From NCBI RefSeq assembly GCF_029813775.1, contig NZ_JARVKW010000004.1, forward strand, positions 186,001-250,000: a stretch of DNA of 64,000 bases, given 5' to 3'. Numbering within the stretch: position 1 is the first letter of the stretch; every line of letters begins with the position of its first letter. The DNA comes from Streptomyces sp. DH24. GTDB lineage: Bacteria; Actinomycetota; Actinomycetes; Streptomycetales; Streptomycetaceae. The translations under genes and the position numbers were made by a program. The notes below the pieces were generated by a model. The model saw only the letters and a list, made by a program, of their open reading frames with translations. It was not told the origin of the DNA and did not search any database. This document shows positions 43,398 through 52,179 of the stretch, one piece after another.

Positions 43398-44333
43398 GTG
43401 AGTGAGACAACGCACGACGGCGGAATCGCGGTGAGCGCGCCTCCGTCGCCCGACGAGGGCCTCCCGGCGGCGCAGCTCGCCGCGAAGTACGGGCTGACCG
43501 TGAGCGGCGCCCGGCCTTCCCTGCGCGAGTACGTCCGTCAGCTCTGGGGGCGGCGGCACTTCATCCTCGCTTTCTCCCAGGCGAAGCTGACCGCCCAGTA
43601 CAGCCAGGCCAGGCTGGGTCAGCTCTGGCAGGTGGCGACCCCGCTGCTGAACGCGGCCGTGTACTTCTTCATCTTCGGTCTGCTGCTCGGCGCCCGCCGG
43701 GGCATCCCGCACGACATCTACGTCCCGTTCCTGGTGACGGGCGTGTTCGTGTTCACGTTCACGCAGAGCTCGGTCCTCGCGGGCGTGCGCGCCATCTCCG
43801 GCAACCTGGGACTGGTGCGGGCCCTGCACTTCCCGAGGGCCTCGCTGCCCATCTCCTTCGCGCTGCAGCAGCTCCAGCAGCTGCTCTTCTCGATGATCGT
43901 GCTCGTCGTGATCATGGTGGCGTTCGGCAGCCTGCCCGACCTGTCCTGGCTGCTGGTCGTGCCCGCGCTGCTGCTGCAGTTCGTCTTCAACACCGGGCTC
44001 GCGCTGCTGTTCGCGCGGATGGGCAGCAAGACGCCCGATCTGGCCCAGCTGATGCCGTTCGTGCTGCGTACCTGGATGTACGCCTCGGGCGTGATGTTCA
44101 GCATCCCGGCGATGCTCGCCGACAAGGACGTGCCGAGCTGGGTCTCCGACGTCCTGCAGTGGAACCCGGCCGCGATCTACATGGACCTGGTCCGCTTCGC
44201 GATGATCGACGGCTACGGCTCCTCGTACCTGCCCCCGCACGTGTGGGCGTTCGCGGCGGGCTGGGCGCTGCTGGCCGGTGTCTTCGGCTTCGTGTACTTC
44301 TGGAAGGCGGAGGAGAGGTACGGCCGTGGCTGA
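43398..44333 (+). CDS. ABC-2 type permease, TagG/Wzm-like polysaccharide exporter
   Basis: 311-aa membrane subunit with six helices. The AKLTAQYSQARLGQLWQVATPLLNAAVYFFIFGLLL segment and the FVFTFTQSS region are typical of the TagG, Wzm and RfbA permeases that move lipid-linked teichoic acid or O-antigen polymers. It pairs with the ATPase gene that overlaps its end by 8 nt. GTG 43398 is preceded only by a weak ribosome site. Export of the product made by genes 38045-43301 is inferred from co-localisation. Confidence 0.88.
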   Translation: MSETTHDGGIAVSAPPSPDEGLPAAQLAAKYGLTVSGARPSLREYVRQLWGRRHFILAFSQAKLTAQYSQARLGQLWQVATPLLNAAVYFFIFGLLLGARRGIPHDIYVPFLVTGVFVFTFTQSSVLAGVRAISGNLGLVRALHFPRASLPISFALQQLQQLLFSMIVLVVIMVAFGSLPDLSWLLVVPALLLQFVFNTGLALLFARMGSKTPDLAQLMPFVLRTWMYASGVMFSIPAMLADKDVPSWVSDVLQWNPAAIYMDLVRFAMIDGYGSSYLPPHVWAFAAGWALLAGVFGFVYFWKAEERYGRG

Positions 44334-45105
44334 TCAGCACACCGAGGCGCGGGTCCCGACCGTCATCGCGGACGACCTGCACATCGTCTACCGCGTCAAC
44401 GGCACCAAGTCCGGCAAGGGCAGTGCCACCGCCGCTCTCAGCCGCATCCTGAAGAAGGGCGAGGAACGGGGCGTGCGCAAGGTGCACGCCGTGCGGGGCG
44501 TCTCCTTCGTCGCCTACCGGGGCGAGGCCATCGGCCTGATCGGCTCCAACGGCTCCGGCAAGTCGACGCTGCTGCGCGCCATCGCCGGTCTGCTCCCCGC
44601 CGAGGCGGGCAAGGTCTACACCGACGGCCAGCCCTCGCTGCTCGGTGTGAACGCGGCCCTGATGAACGACCTGACGGGCGAACGGAACGTCATATTGGGC
44701 GGGCTCGCCATGGGGATGTCCCGCGAGGAGATCAAGGAGCGCTACCAGGAGATCGTCGACTTCTCGGGCATCAACGAGAAGGGCGACTTCATCACCCTGC
44801 CGATGCGCACCTACTCCTCCGGCATGGCCGCCCGGCTCCGCTTCTCCATCGCCGCCGCGAAGGACCACGACGTCCTGATGATCGACGAGGCGCTGGCCAC
44901 CGGCGACCGCAAGTTCCAGAAGCGCTCCGAGGCGCGCATCCGCGAGCTGCGCAAGGAAGCCGGCACGGTGTTCCTGGTCAGCCACAACAACAAGTCGATC
45001 CGGGACACCTGCGACCGCGTCCTGTGGCTGGAGCGCGGCGAACTGCGCATGGACGGCCCTACGGACGAGGTCCTCAAGGAGTACGAGAAGTTCACCGGCA
45101 AGTAG
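44326..45105 (+). CDS. ABC ATPase, TagH/Wzt-like polysaccharide exporter
   Basis: 259-aa ATPase with Walker A IGSNGSGKST, the LMNDLTGERNVILGGLAMGMS segment typical of TagH/Wzt, signature TYSSGMAARLRFSIA, Walker B VLMIDEALATGD and switch His in FLVSHNNKSI. There is no long C-terminal carbohydrate-binding domain, so it resembles TagH-type ATPases without a polymer-recognition module. GTG 44326 overlaps the permease gene. A hairpin follows the stop. Confidence 0.9.
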   Translation: MADQHTEARVPTVIADDLHIVYRVNGTKSGKGSATAALSRILKKGEERGVRKVHAVRGVSFVAYRGEAIGLIGSNGSGKSTLLRAIAGLLPAEAGKVYTDGQPSLLGVNAALMNDLTGERNVILGGLAMGMSREEIKERYQEIVDFSGINEKGDFITLPMRTYSSGMAARLRFSIAAAKDHDVLMIDEALATGDRKFQKRSEARIRELRKEAGTVFLVSHNNKSIRDTCDRVLWLERGELRMDGPTDEVLKEYEKFTGK

Positions 45106-45117
45106 CCGGCTCCCGGC

Positions 45118-45147
45118 GGGCCCTGCCGGAACCGTCCGGCGGGGCCC
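45118..45147 (+). terminator. Terminator hairpin after the exporter ATPase
   Basis: GGGCCCTGCCGG (45118-45129) pairs with CCGGCGGGGCCC (45136-45147) through one G-U position, with a 6-nt loop. It lies 12 bp after the stop and separates the polyol-phosphate cluster from the hopanoid operon. Confidence 0.6.
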
Positions 45148-45248
45148 CGCGTCTGCAAAGGAAGCGTCAACTCCGGCTGCACCGAGGAAGCTTGGGGCCA
45201 ATCGGTGTGTTGTTGTGATGCGCCGGACACCCCCGCGGGCCGCTGTGC

Positions 45249-45269
45249 GCTGTACAACGTAAGCTGTAC
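45249..45269. promoter_or_regulatory. GCTGTAC direct repeat / GTACA-TGTAC inverted repeat
   Basis: GCTGTAC occurs at 45249-45255 and 45263-45269, 14 bp apart. The same bases also form GTACA ... TGTAC. It lies about 135 bp upstream of the leader ORF of the hopanoid operon and is the clearest candidate regulator site in that promoter region. Nothing else is recognised between 45148 and 45402. Confidence 0.35.
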
Positions 45270-45402
45270 CGGTCCCCTAAACGCGGCAAGTGGGGCGATA
45301 ACGCCCGACACCTTCCGTAAGGGCCACCGTGCGGGAGTCCGGGCGGCGTGTCCGAAATAGTGTGTATTAGGTCGGCAGTGTAGAACGGGAGATGTGACGG
45401 CA

Positions 45403-45468
45403 ATGGTTACGGAAACTCCCCAGCTCCGGGACGCGTGTGCCGTCCGCGCCCAGGGCGTCCGGCGGTGA
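45403..45468 (+). CDS. Short leader ORF upstream of hpnC
   Basis: A 21-codon ORF (MVTETPQLRDACAVRAQGVRR) begins at ATG 45403 with GGGAG 10 nt upstream. It ends at TGA 45466-45468, overlapping the hpnC GTG at 45465. hpnC itself has no independent ribosome site, so translation of this peptide probably delivers ribosomes to it. The peptide has no recognisable function; it may be purely a coupling or attenuation device. Confidence 0.5.
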   Translation: MVTETPQLRDACAVRAQGVRR

Positions 45469-46367
45469 CGGTGACCGGTGCGGCGCGCGTCCGCGACCCG
45501 GAGCGCGGCACGCTCGACAAGGCCGCGGGTGAGAACTTCCCCGTCGCCCCCTTCTTCCTGCCCCGGGCCTGGCGCACCGACCTCATGGCCGTCTACGGAT
45601 TCGCCCGCCTGGTCGACGACATCGGTGACGGCGACCTCGCCCCCGGCGGCGCCGACGCCCGCCTCCTCGGCGTCGGCCCGGAGCAGGCCGAGGACCGGCT
45701 GCTGCTGCTCGACGCCTTCGAGGCCGACCTTCACCGGGTGTTCGAGTCGACGCCCCGTCACCCGCTGCTGCGCCGCCTCCGGCCGACGGTCCTTCGCCAC
45801 GCGCTCACCCCCGAGCCGTTCCTCGGCCTGATCGCCGCCAACCGGCAGGACCAGCTCGTCAAGCGCTACGAGACCTACGACGACCTCCTCGCCTACTGCG
45901 AACTGTCGGCCAACCCGGTCGGCCGGCTGGTCCTCGCCGTCACCGGCACCGCGACACCCGAGCGGATCCGCCGCTCCGACGCCATCTGCACGGCCCTGCA
46001 GGTCGTGGAGCACCTCCAGGACGTCGCCGAGGACCTCGGGCGCGACCGCGTCTATCTGCCCGCCTCGGACATGAAGCGCTTCCACGTCCAGGAGACGGAC
46101 CTCGCCGCGAGGACCGCGAGTGCGTCGGTGCGCGCCCTGGTCGCCCACGAGGCAGCGCGCGCCCGCGCCCTCCTGGACGAGGGCATGCCCCTGGTGGGCA
46201 GCGTCCACGGCAGGCTGAGGCTGCTGCTCGCCGGATTCGTGGCGGGAGGACGCGCGGCCCTGAAGGCGATCGCCGCCGCCGACCACGACGTACTTCCCGG
46301 CCCGCCCAAGTCCGGCAAGCTCCGGTTGCTGCGCGAGGTGGGGCTGACCCTGCGAGGAGAGGGGTGA
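45465..46367 (+). CDS. hpnC: Squalene synthase subunit HpnC (hydroxysqualene synthase)
   Basis: Converts presqualene diphosphate to hydroxysqualene in the HpnCDE route to squalene. The 300-aa all-helical protein has the two Asp-rich regions of the squalene/phytoene synthase fold: FARLVDDIGDGD and QVVEHLQDVAEDLGRDRVYLP. The phytoene-synthase-like first half starts NFPVAPFFLPRAWR as in HpnC. GTG 45465 is favoured by overlap with the leader ORF; GTG 45435 and 45471 are alternatives. The stop overlaps hpnD. Confidence 0.93.
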   Translation: MTVTGAARVRDPERGTLDKAAGENFPVAPFFLPRAWRTDLMAVYGFARLVDDIGDGDLAPGGADARLLGVGPEQAEDRLLLLDAFEADLHRVFESTPRHPLLRRLRPTVLRHALTPEPFLGLIAANRQDQLVKRYETYDDLLAYCELSANPVGRLVLAVTGTATPERIRRSDAICTALQVVEHLQDVAEDLGRDRVYLPASDMKRFHVQETDLAARTASASVRALVAHEAARARALLDEGMPLVGSVHGRLRLLLAGFVAGGRAALKAIAAADHDVLPGPPKSGKLRLLREVGLTLRGEG

Positions 46368-47314
46368 TCCGGACCGTGGAGGCCGCACCGCACGTGTCCG
46401 CACCGGTACTCGCCGCCTACCGCTACTGCGAGGCCGTCACCGGGCAGCAGGCCCGTAACTTCGCCTACGGCATCCGGCTCCTGCCGACGCCGCAGCGCCG
46501 CGCGATGTCGGCGCTGTACGCGTTCTCGCGCCGGGTGGACGACATCGGCGACGGGGCGCTCGACGGCGACGTGAAGATCGCCCGGCTGGAGGACACCCGG
46601 GCCCTGCTCACCCGGGTCCGCGAGGGCCGGGTCGACGAGGACGACACCGACCCGGTCGCGGTCGCCCTCACCCACGCGGCCGAGCAGTTCCCGATCCCGC
46701 TCGGCGGCCTGGACGAGCTCATCGACGGCGTCCTGATGGACGTGCGCGGCGAGACCTACGAGACCTGGGACGACCTGAAGGTCTACTGCCGCTGCGTGGC
46801 GGGCGCCATCGGACGCCTCTCGCTCGGCGTGTTCGGCACCGAACCGGGCGCGCGCGGCGCCGAGCGCGCACCCGAGTACGCCGACACGCTCGGCCTCGCG
46901 CTGCAGCTCACCAACATCCTCCGGGACGTCCGCGAGGACGCCGAGGGCGGACGCACCTATCTGCCCGCCGACGACCTCGCCAAGTTCGGCTGCTCGGCCG
47001 GGTTCAGCGGCCCGACGCCGCCGAAGGGTTCCGACTTCGCGGGCCTCGTGCACTTCGAAGTGCGGCGCGCCCGCGCCCTGTTCGCCGAGGGCTACCGCCT
47101 GCTGCCGATGCTCGACCGGCGCAGCGGCGCCTGCGTCGCCGCCATGGCCGGCATCTACCGCCGGCTGCTGGACCGCATCGAGCGCGACCCGGAGGCCGTG
47201 CTGCGCGGCCGGGTCTCGCTGCCCGGCCGCGAGAAGGCGTACGTCGCCGTGCGCGGACTGTCCGGGCTCGACGCCCGCCACGTGTCCCGGCAGACCGTCA
47301 GGAGGCGCGTCTGA
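46364..47314 (+). CDS. hpnD: Presqualene diphosphate synthase HpnD
   Basis: Condenses two farnesyl diphosphates to presqualene diphosphate. The 316-aa protein has YAFSRRVDDIGDGAL and QLTNILRDVREDAEGGRTYLP, the paired Asp motifs of the squalene synthase fold, and the YCRCVAGAIGRLSLGVFG core. GTG 46364 overlaps the hpnC stop (GTGA). Its own stop overlaps the ATG of the 48-aa ORF that follows. Confidence 0.94.
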   Translation: MIRTVEAAPHVSAPVLAAYRYCEAVTGQQARNFAYGIRLLPTPQRRAMSALYAFSRRVDDIGDGALDGDVKIARLEDTRALLTRVREGRVDEDDTDPVAVALTHAAEQFPIPLGGLDELIDGVLMDVRGETYETWDDLKVYCRCVAGAIGRLSLGVFGTEPGARGAERAPEYADTLGLALQLTNILRDVREDAEGGRTYLPADDLAKFGCSAGFSGPTPPKGSDFAGLVHFEVRRARALFAEGYRLLPMLDRRSGACVAAMAGIYRRLLDRIERDPEAVLRGRVSLPGREKAYVAVRGLSGLDARHVSRQTVRRRV

Positions 47315-47460
47315 TGGGCGCAGGGAAGGAACCGGTCACCGCAGGCCCCACCGGGCGAAAACGGCGGGCAACCCTCCGGTGGCGGTCCGCGTCCCTGACT
47401 GAGACGGTCGGTCGTGCACCGTTCCAGCACGGCCGCCGCGCAGGGGAGGCTGCACGATGA
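47314..47460 (+). CDS. Small coupled ORF between hpnD and hpnE (DUF6380-like)
   Basis: 48-aa basic peptide whose ATG overlaps the hpnD stop (TGATG) and whose TGA overlaps the hpnE start (ATGA). The core KRRATLRWRSASLTETVGRAPF matches, as I recall, the DUF6380 group of small streptomycete proteins, and S. coelicolor has an unassigned gene (SCO6761) at this place. Such perfect coupling on both sides and the conserved core argue that it is translated. No membrane helix or metal motif is present; function is unknown. Confidence 0.65.
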   Translation: MGAGKEPVTAGPTGRKRRATLRWRSASLTETVGRAPFQHGRRAGEAAR

Positions 47461-48884
47461 CCGACGGCACCCGGCCTCACGCACCGCACGCGCAGACCCC
47501 GGCCCGCGCCGGGGGCCACGCCGTCGTGGTCGGCGGAGGGCTGGCCGGCGTCACCGCCGCGCTCGCGCTCGCCGACGCGGGCGTGCGCGTCACCCTGCTG
47601 GAGGGCAGGCCGCGGCTGGGCGGGCTCGCCTTCTCCTTCCGGCGCGGAGAGCTGACCGTCGACAACGGCCAGCACGTGTACCTGCGCTGCTGCACCGCCT
47701 ACCGCTGGTTCCTCGACCGGATCGACGCGGCGGCGCTCGCCCCGCTGCAGGACCGCCTGGACGTGCCCGTCCTCGACGTCGCGAAGCCCGCGGGGCGGCG
47801 GCTCGGCAGACTGCGCCGCGACGTGCTGCCCGTCCCGCTCCACCTGGGGCGCAGCCTCACCACGTTCCCGCACCTGTCGCTCGCCGACCGCGCCCGCGTG
47901 GGCCGGGCCGCCCTCGCGCTCAAGGGACTCGACCCCGCCGATCCGGCCCTGGACTCCCAGGACTTCGGCAGCTGGCTGACCGCGCACGGCCAGTCGGCGC
48001 GCGCCGTCGAGGCCCTGTGGGACCTGGTCGGCGTCGCCACCCTCAACGCGGTCGCGGCCGACGCCTCGCTGGGGCTCGCCGCGATGGTGTTCAAGACCGG
48101 CCTGCTGTCCGACCCGGGCGCCGCCGACATCGGCTGGGCCCGCGTCCCGCTGGGCGAACTGCACGACCGGCTGGCCCGCAGGGCCCTCGACTCCGCGGGC
48201 GTCCGCACCGAGACCCGTACCCGCGTCACCTCCGTCTCGGCGAACGGCGACGGCGGCTGGGACGTCCGGGTTCCCGGCGAGACCGTCGAGGCGGACGCCG
48301 TCGTGCTCGCCGTACCGCAGCGCGAGGCGTACGACCTGCTGCCCGCGGGCGCGCTCGACGCCCCCGAACGGCTGCTGGACATCGGCACGGCGCCGATCCT
48401 CAACGTGCACGTCGTCTACGACCGGCAGGTCCTCACCAGTCCGTTCTTCGCGGCGCTCGGCACCCCCGTGCAGTGGGTCTTCGACCGCACCGACGCGTCC
48501 GGGCTGAAGGACGGCCAGTACCTGGCGGTGTCCCAGTCCGCCGCGCAGGACGAGATCGACCAGCCCGTGGCGGTGCTGCGCGAGCGCTACCTGCCCGAGC
48601 TGGAGCGGCTGCTGCCCCTCGCGCGCGGCGCCCGCGTGCGGGACTTCTTCGTCACCCGGGAGCGCACCGCCACCTTCGCTCCCACCCCCGGCGTCGGACG
48701 TCTGCGGCCCGGCGCCCGCACCAAGTCACCCGGCCTGTACCTGGCCGGAGCGTGGACCGCCACTGGGTGGCCCGCGACCATGGAGAGTGCGGTCCGCAGC
48801 GGAGTGGGCGCGGCGGACGCCGCGCTGCGCGCCCTGGGACGGCCCCGCCCGCGTCGTCTCTTCGCGTTCGAGGAGGCGGCCTGA
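47457..48884 (+). CDS. hpnE: Hydroxysqualene dehydroxylase HpnE
   Basis: Flavoenzyme that reduces hydroxysqualene to squalene, the last step of the HpnCDE path. The 475-aa protein has the FAD Rossmann motif AVVVGGGLAGVTAALALADAG with GGLAFSF (second FAD contact) and the C-terminal GLYLAGAWTATGWPATMESAVRSG typical of phytoene-desaturase-like amine oxidoreductases. ATG 47457 overlaps the stop of the 48-aa ORF; the stop abuts the polyprenyl synthase frame (TGATG). Confidence 0.93.
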   Translation: MTDGTRPHAPHAQTPARAGGHAVVVGGGLAGVTAALALADAGVRVTLLEGRPRLGGLAFSFRRGELTVDNGQHVYLRCCTAYRWFLDRIDAAALAPLQDRLDVPVLDVAKPAGRRLGRLRRDVLPVPLHLGRSLTTFPHLSLADRARVGRAALALKGLDPADPALDSQDFGSWLTAHGQSARAVEALWDLVGVATLNAVAADASLGLAAMVFKTGLLSDPGAADIGWARVPLGELHDRLARRALDSAGVRTETRTRVTSVSANGDGGWDVRVPGETVEADAVVLAVPQREAYDLLPAGALDAPERLLDIGTAPILNVHVVYDRQVLTSPFFAALGTPVQWVFDRTDASGLKDGQYLAVSQSAAQDEIDQPVAVLRERYLPELERLLPLARGARVRDFFVTRERTATFAPTPGVGRLRPGARTKSPGLYLAGAWTATGWPATMESAVRSGVGAADAALRALGRPRPRRLFAFEEAA

Positions 48885-48946
48885 TGCCCGGCAGGCACGG
48901 CACGGCGGGACCCCGCACCCCCGGTACCGCAACAAGAGGAGAGACA

Positions 48947-50020
48947 GTGCCCACAGCGCCCCCGGCCTCCACGGCCGCCCGACGGACCACGGTGGACGTG
49001 ACCGCGCTCCTGGAGCGCGGCCGGACCCTGGCCACACCGGTGCTGCGGGCCGCCGTCGACCGGCTGGCGCCGCCCATGGACACGGTCGCGGCCTACCATT
49101 TCGGCTGGATCGACGCCGAGGGCAGGCCCGCGGACGGCGACGGCGGCAAGGCCGTGCGCCCCGCCCTCGCGGTGCTCTCCGCCGAGGTCACCGGCGCCCC
49201 GCCGCAGACGGGCGTGCCCGGCGCCGTCGCCGTGGAACTGATCCACAACTTCTCGCTGCTGCACGACGACCTGATGGACGGCGACGAACAGCGCCGGCAC
49301 CGCGACACCGTGTGGAAGGTGCACGGCCCCGCCCAGGCCATCCTGGTCGGCGACGCCCTGTTCGCCCTGGCCAACGAGGTGCTGCTGGAGGTCGGCACCG
49401 TCGAGGCCGGCCGCGCCGCACGGCGCCTGGCCGCCGCCACCCGCGCCCTGATCGACGGTCAGGCGCAGGACATCTCCTACGAGCACCGCGACCGGGTCAG
49501 CGTCGAGGAGTGCCTGGAGATGGAGGGCAACAAGACCGGCGCCCTGCTCGCCTGCGCCAGCTCCGTCGGCGCCGTGCTCGGCGGCGCGGACGACCGCACC
49601 GCCGACGCCCTGGAGAGGTACGGCTACCACCTGGGTCTCGCCTTCCAGGCGATCGACGACCTCCTCGGCATCTGGGGCGACCCGGTTACCACCGGCAAGC
49701 AGGCCTGGAGCGACCTGCGCCAGCGCAAGAAGTCCCTGCCCGTGGTCGCCGCGCTGGAGGCGGACGGCGCCGCCGCCGAGCAGCTCGGCGAGATGCTCGC
49801 CGCCGACGCCAAGAGCAGCGACTTCGCGAACTTCTCCGAGGAGGAGTTCGCAGCCCGCGCCGACCTCATCGAGCGGGCCGGCGGCCGTGAGTGGACGGCC
49901 GAGGAAGCCCGTCGTCAGCACACCATCGCCATCGAAGCACTCGACGCCGTCGACATGCCCGACCCGGTCCGGGAGCAGTTCACGGCGCTCGCCGACTTCG
50001 TCGTCGTACGAAAGAGATGA
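48947..50020 (+). CDS. Polyprenyl (farnesyl/geranylgeranyl) diphosphate synthase
   Basis: 357-aa chain-elongating prenyltransferase that supplies farnesyl diphosphate for squalene. It has the first Asp-rich motif in HNFSLLHDDLMDGDEQRR and the second in FQAIDDLLGIWGD, with KAVRPALAVLS before them. GTG 48947 is preceded by AGGAG at 7 nt, which favours it over ATG 48884, whose extra 21 residues (TGATG overlap with hpnE) look unlike the family. Product chain length cannot be read with certainty, although farnesyl diphosphate suits the operon. Confidence 0.92.
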   Translation: MPTAPPASTAARRTTVDVTALLERGRTLATPVLRAAVDRLAPPMDTVAAYHFGWIDAEGRPADGDGGKAVRPALAVLSAEVTGAPPQTGVPGAVAVELIHNFSLLHDDLMDGDEQRRHRDTVWKVHGPAQAILVGDALFALANEVLLEVGTVEAGRAARRLAAATRALIDGQAQDISYEHRDRVSVEECLEMEGNKTGALLACASSVGAVLGGADDRTADALERYGYHLGLAFQAIDDLLGIWGDPVTTGKQAWSDLRQRKKSLPVVAALEADGAAAEQLGEMLAADAKSSDFANFSEEEFAARADLIERAGGREWTAEEARRQHTIAIEALDAVDMPDPVREQFTALADFVVVRKR

Positions 50021-50139
50021 TCACTATCGGTCGAATAGCCCTCGCGTAGTCGCCGGCCGGTGTTGCGAGGAGAGCGGCACCGGCCGACGGCGGACCCACA
50101 GCAGACGCACGACTTGCAGCACTGCACGAAGGGGAAGCC

Positions 50140-52179
50140 ATGACAGCGACGACCGACGGAAGCACCGGGGCCGCCCTGCCGGCCCGCGCTGCCGCGGCCA
50201 GCGAAACCGACATCGACATCCGGATCCCCGAGGCGGCCGGGGGACCCGAAGCCGCCGCGCGCGCCATGCGACGCGCCACCGACCACCTGCTCTCCCTGCA
50301 GGACACCCAGGGGTGGTGGAAGGGCGACCTCGAGACGAACGTCACGATGGACGCCGAGGACCTGCTGCTGCGCCAGTTCCTGGGCATCCGCGACGAGGAC
50401 ACCACCCGCGCCGCCGCCCTCTTCATCCGCGGCGAACAGCGCGAGGACGGCACCTGGGCCACCTTCCACGGCGGGCCCGGCGAACTCTCCACCACCATCG
50501 AGGCCTACGTCGCGCTGCGGCTGGCCGGCGACGCGCCCGACGCGCCGCACATGGCCAGGGCGTCGGCCTGGGTCCGCGAGCGGGGCGGCATCGCCGCCTC
50601 CCGGGTCTTCACCCGGATCTGGCTCGCCCTGTTCGGCTGGTGGAAGTGGGAGGACCTGCCCGAACTCCCACCGGAGCTCATCTACTTCCCCTCGTGGGCG
50701 CCGCTCAACATCTACGACTTCGGCTGCTGGGCCCGGCAGACCATCGTGCCGCTCACGATCGTCTCCGCGAAGCGGCCCGTGCGCCCCGCGCCCTTCCCGC
50801 TCGACGAGCTGCACACCGACCCCGCCGACCCCAACCCCGCCAAGCCCCTGAGGCCCGCGGCGAGTTGGGACGGCGCCTTCCAGCGGCTCGACAAGGGCCT
50901 GCACGCCCTGCGCCGGATCGCGCCGCGCCGGCTGCGCAGGGCGGCCATGAACACCGCGGCCCGCTGGATCATCGAGCGGCAGGAGAACGACGGCTGCTGG
51001 GGCGGCATCCAGCCCCCGGCCGTGTACTCGATCATCGCCCTGCACCTGCTGGGCTACGACCTGCAGCACCCCGTGATGCGCGCGGGTCTGGAGTCCCTGG
51101 ACCGCTTCGCCGTGTGGCGCGAGGACGGCGCCCGGATGATCGAGGCCTGCCAGTCCCCGGTGTGGGACACCTGCCTGGCGACCATCGCGCTCGCCGACGC
51201 GGGCGTGCCCGCCGACCACCCGCAGCTCGTCAAGGCCGCCGACTGGATGCTGGGCGAGCAGATCGTGCGGCCCGGCGACTGGTCCGTGCGGCGCCCCCAA
51301 CTCCCCCCGGGCGGCTGGGCGTTCGAGTTCCACAACGACAACTACCCCGACATCGACGACACCGCCGAGGTGGTCCTCGCGCTGCGCCGCATCAAGCATC
51401 ACGACCCGGAGCGCGTGGAGCGGGCCATCGCGCGCGGGGTGCGCTGGAACCTCGGCATGCAGTCGAAGAACGGCGCGTGGGGCGCCTTCGACGTCGACAA
51501 CACCAGCCCGTTCCCGAACCGGCTGCCGTTCTGCGACTTCGGCGAGGTCATCGACCCGCCGTCCGCCGACGTCACCGCGCACGTCGTGGAGATGCTCGCC
51601 GTGGAAGGGCTCACCCACGATCCGCGCACCCGGCGCGGCATCGAGTGGCTGCTCGCCGAACAGGAGCCGGACGGCTCGTGGTTCGGGCGCTGGGGCGTCA
51701 ACTACATCTACGGCACCGGCTCCGTCGTCCCCGCCCTGACGGCCGCCGGGCTGCCCGGCTCGCACCCGGCGATCCGGCGGGCCGTGGCCTGGCTGGAGTC
51801 CGTGCAGAACGACGACGGCGGCTGGGGCGAGGACCTGCGCTCCTACAAGTACGTCAAGGAGTGGAGCGGACGCGGCGCCTCCACCGCCTCGCAGACCGCC
51901 TGGGCACTGATGGCGCTGCTGGCGGCGGGGGAGCGGGAGTCGAGGGCCGTCGAGCGGGGCATCGCCTGGCTCGCCGCGACCCAGCGGGAGGACGGCTCCT
52001 GGGACGAGCCGTACTTCACCGGCACCGGCTTCCCCTGGGACTTCTCCATCAACTACCACCTGTACCGGCAGGTCTTCCCGCTCACCGCGCTCGGCCGGTA
52101 CGTGCACGGCGAGCCCTTCGCCGTGAAGAACCGCGCGGGTTCGGCCGGGAAGGCCCACGCCGAGGCCAAGGGGAGCTGA
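50140..52179 (+). CDS. shc: Squalene-hopene cyclase
   Basis: Cyclises squalene to hopene and hopanol at the membrane. The 679-aa protein has the protonating DIDD at residues 404-407 (family DXDD), and repeated QW motifs: QDTQGWWKG, QREDGTWATF, QENDGCWGG, QEPDGSWFGRWG, QNDDGGWGED and QREDGSWDEPYFTGTGFPWDF. The DVDNTSPFPNR element is also present. ATG 50140 has AAGGGG upstream. The stop overlaps hpnG (TGATG). Confidence 0.96.
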   Translation: MTATTDGSTGAALPARAAAASETDIDIRIPEAAGGPEAAARAMRRATDHLLSLQDTQGWWKGDLETNVTMDAEDLLLRQFLGIRDEDTTRAAALFIRGEQREDGTWATFHGGPGELSTTIEAYVALRLAGDAPDAPHMARASAWVRERGGIAASRVFTRIWLALFGWWKWEDLPELPPELIYFPSWAPLNIYDFGCWARQTIVPLTIVSAKRPVRPAPFPLDELHTDPADPNPAKPLRPAASWDGAFQRLDKGLHALRRIAPRRLRRAAMNTAARWIIERQENDGCWGGIQPPAVYSIIALHLLGYDLQHPVMRAGLESLDRFAVWREDGARMIEACQSPVWDTCLATIALADAGVPADHPQLVKAADWMLGEQIVRPGDWSVRRPQLPPGGWAFEFHNDNYPDIDDTAEVVLALRRIKHHDPERVERAIARGVRWNLGMQSKNGAWGAFDVDNTSPFPNRLPFCDFGEVIDPPSADVTAHVVEMLAVEGLTHDPRTRRGIEWLLAEQEPDGSWFGRWGVNYIYGTGSVVPALTAAGLPGSHPAIRRAVAWLESVQNDDGGWGEDLRSYKYVKEWSGRGASTASQTAWALMALLAAGERESRAVERGIAWLAATQREDGSWDEPYFTGTGFPWDFSINYHLYRQVFPLTALGRYVHGEPFAVKNRAGSAGKAHAEAKGS

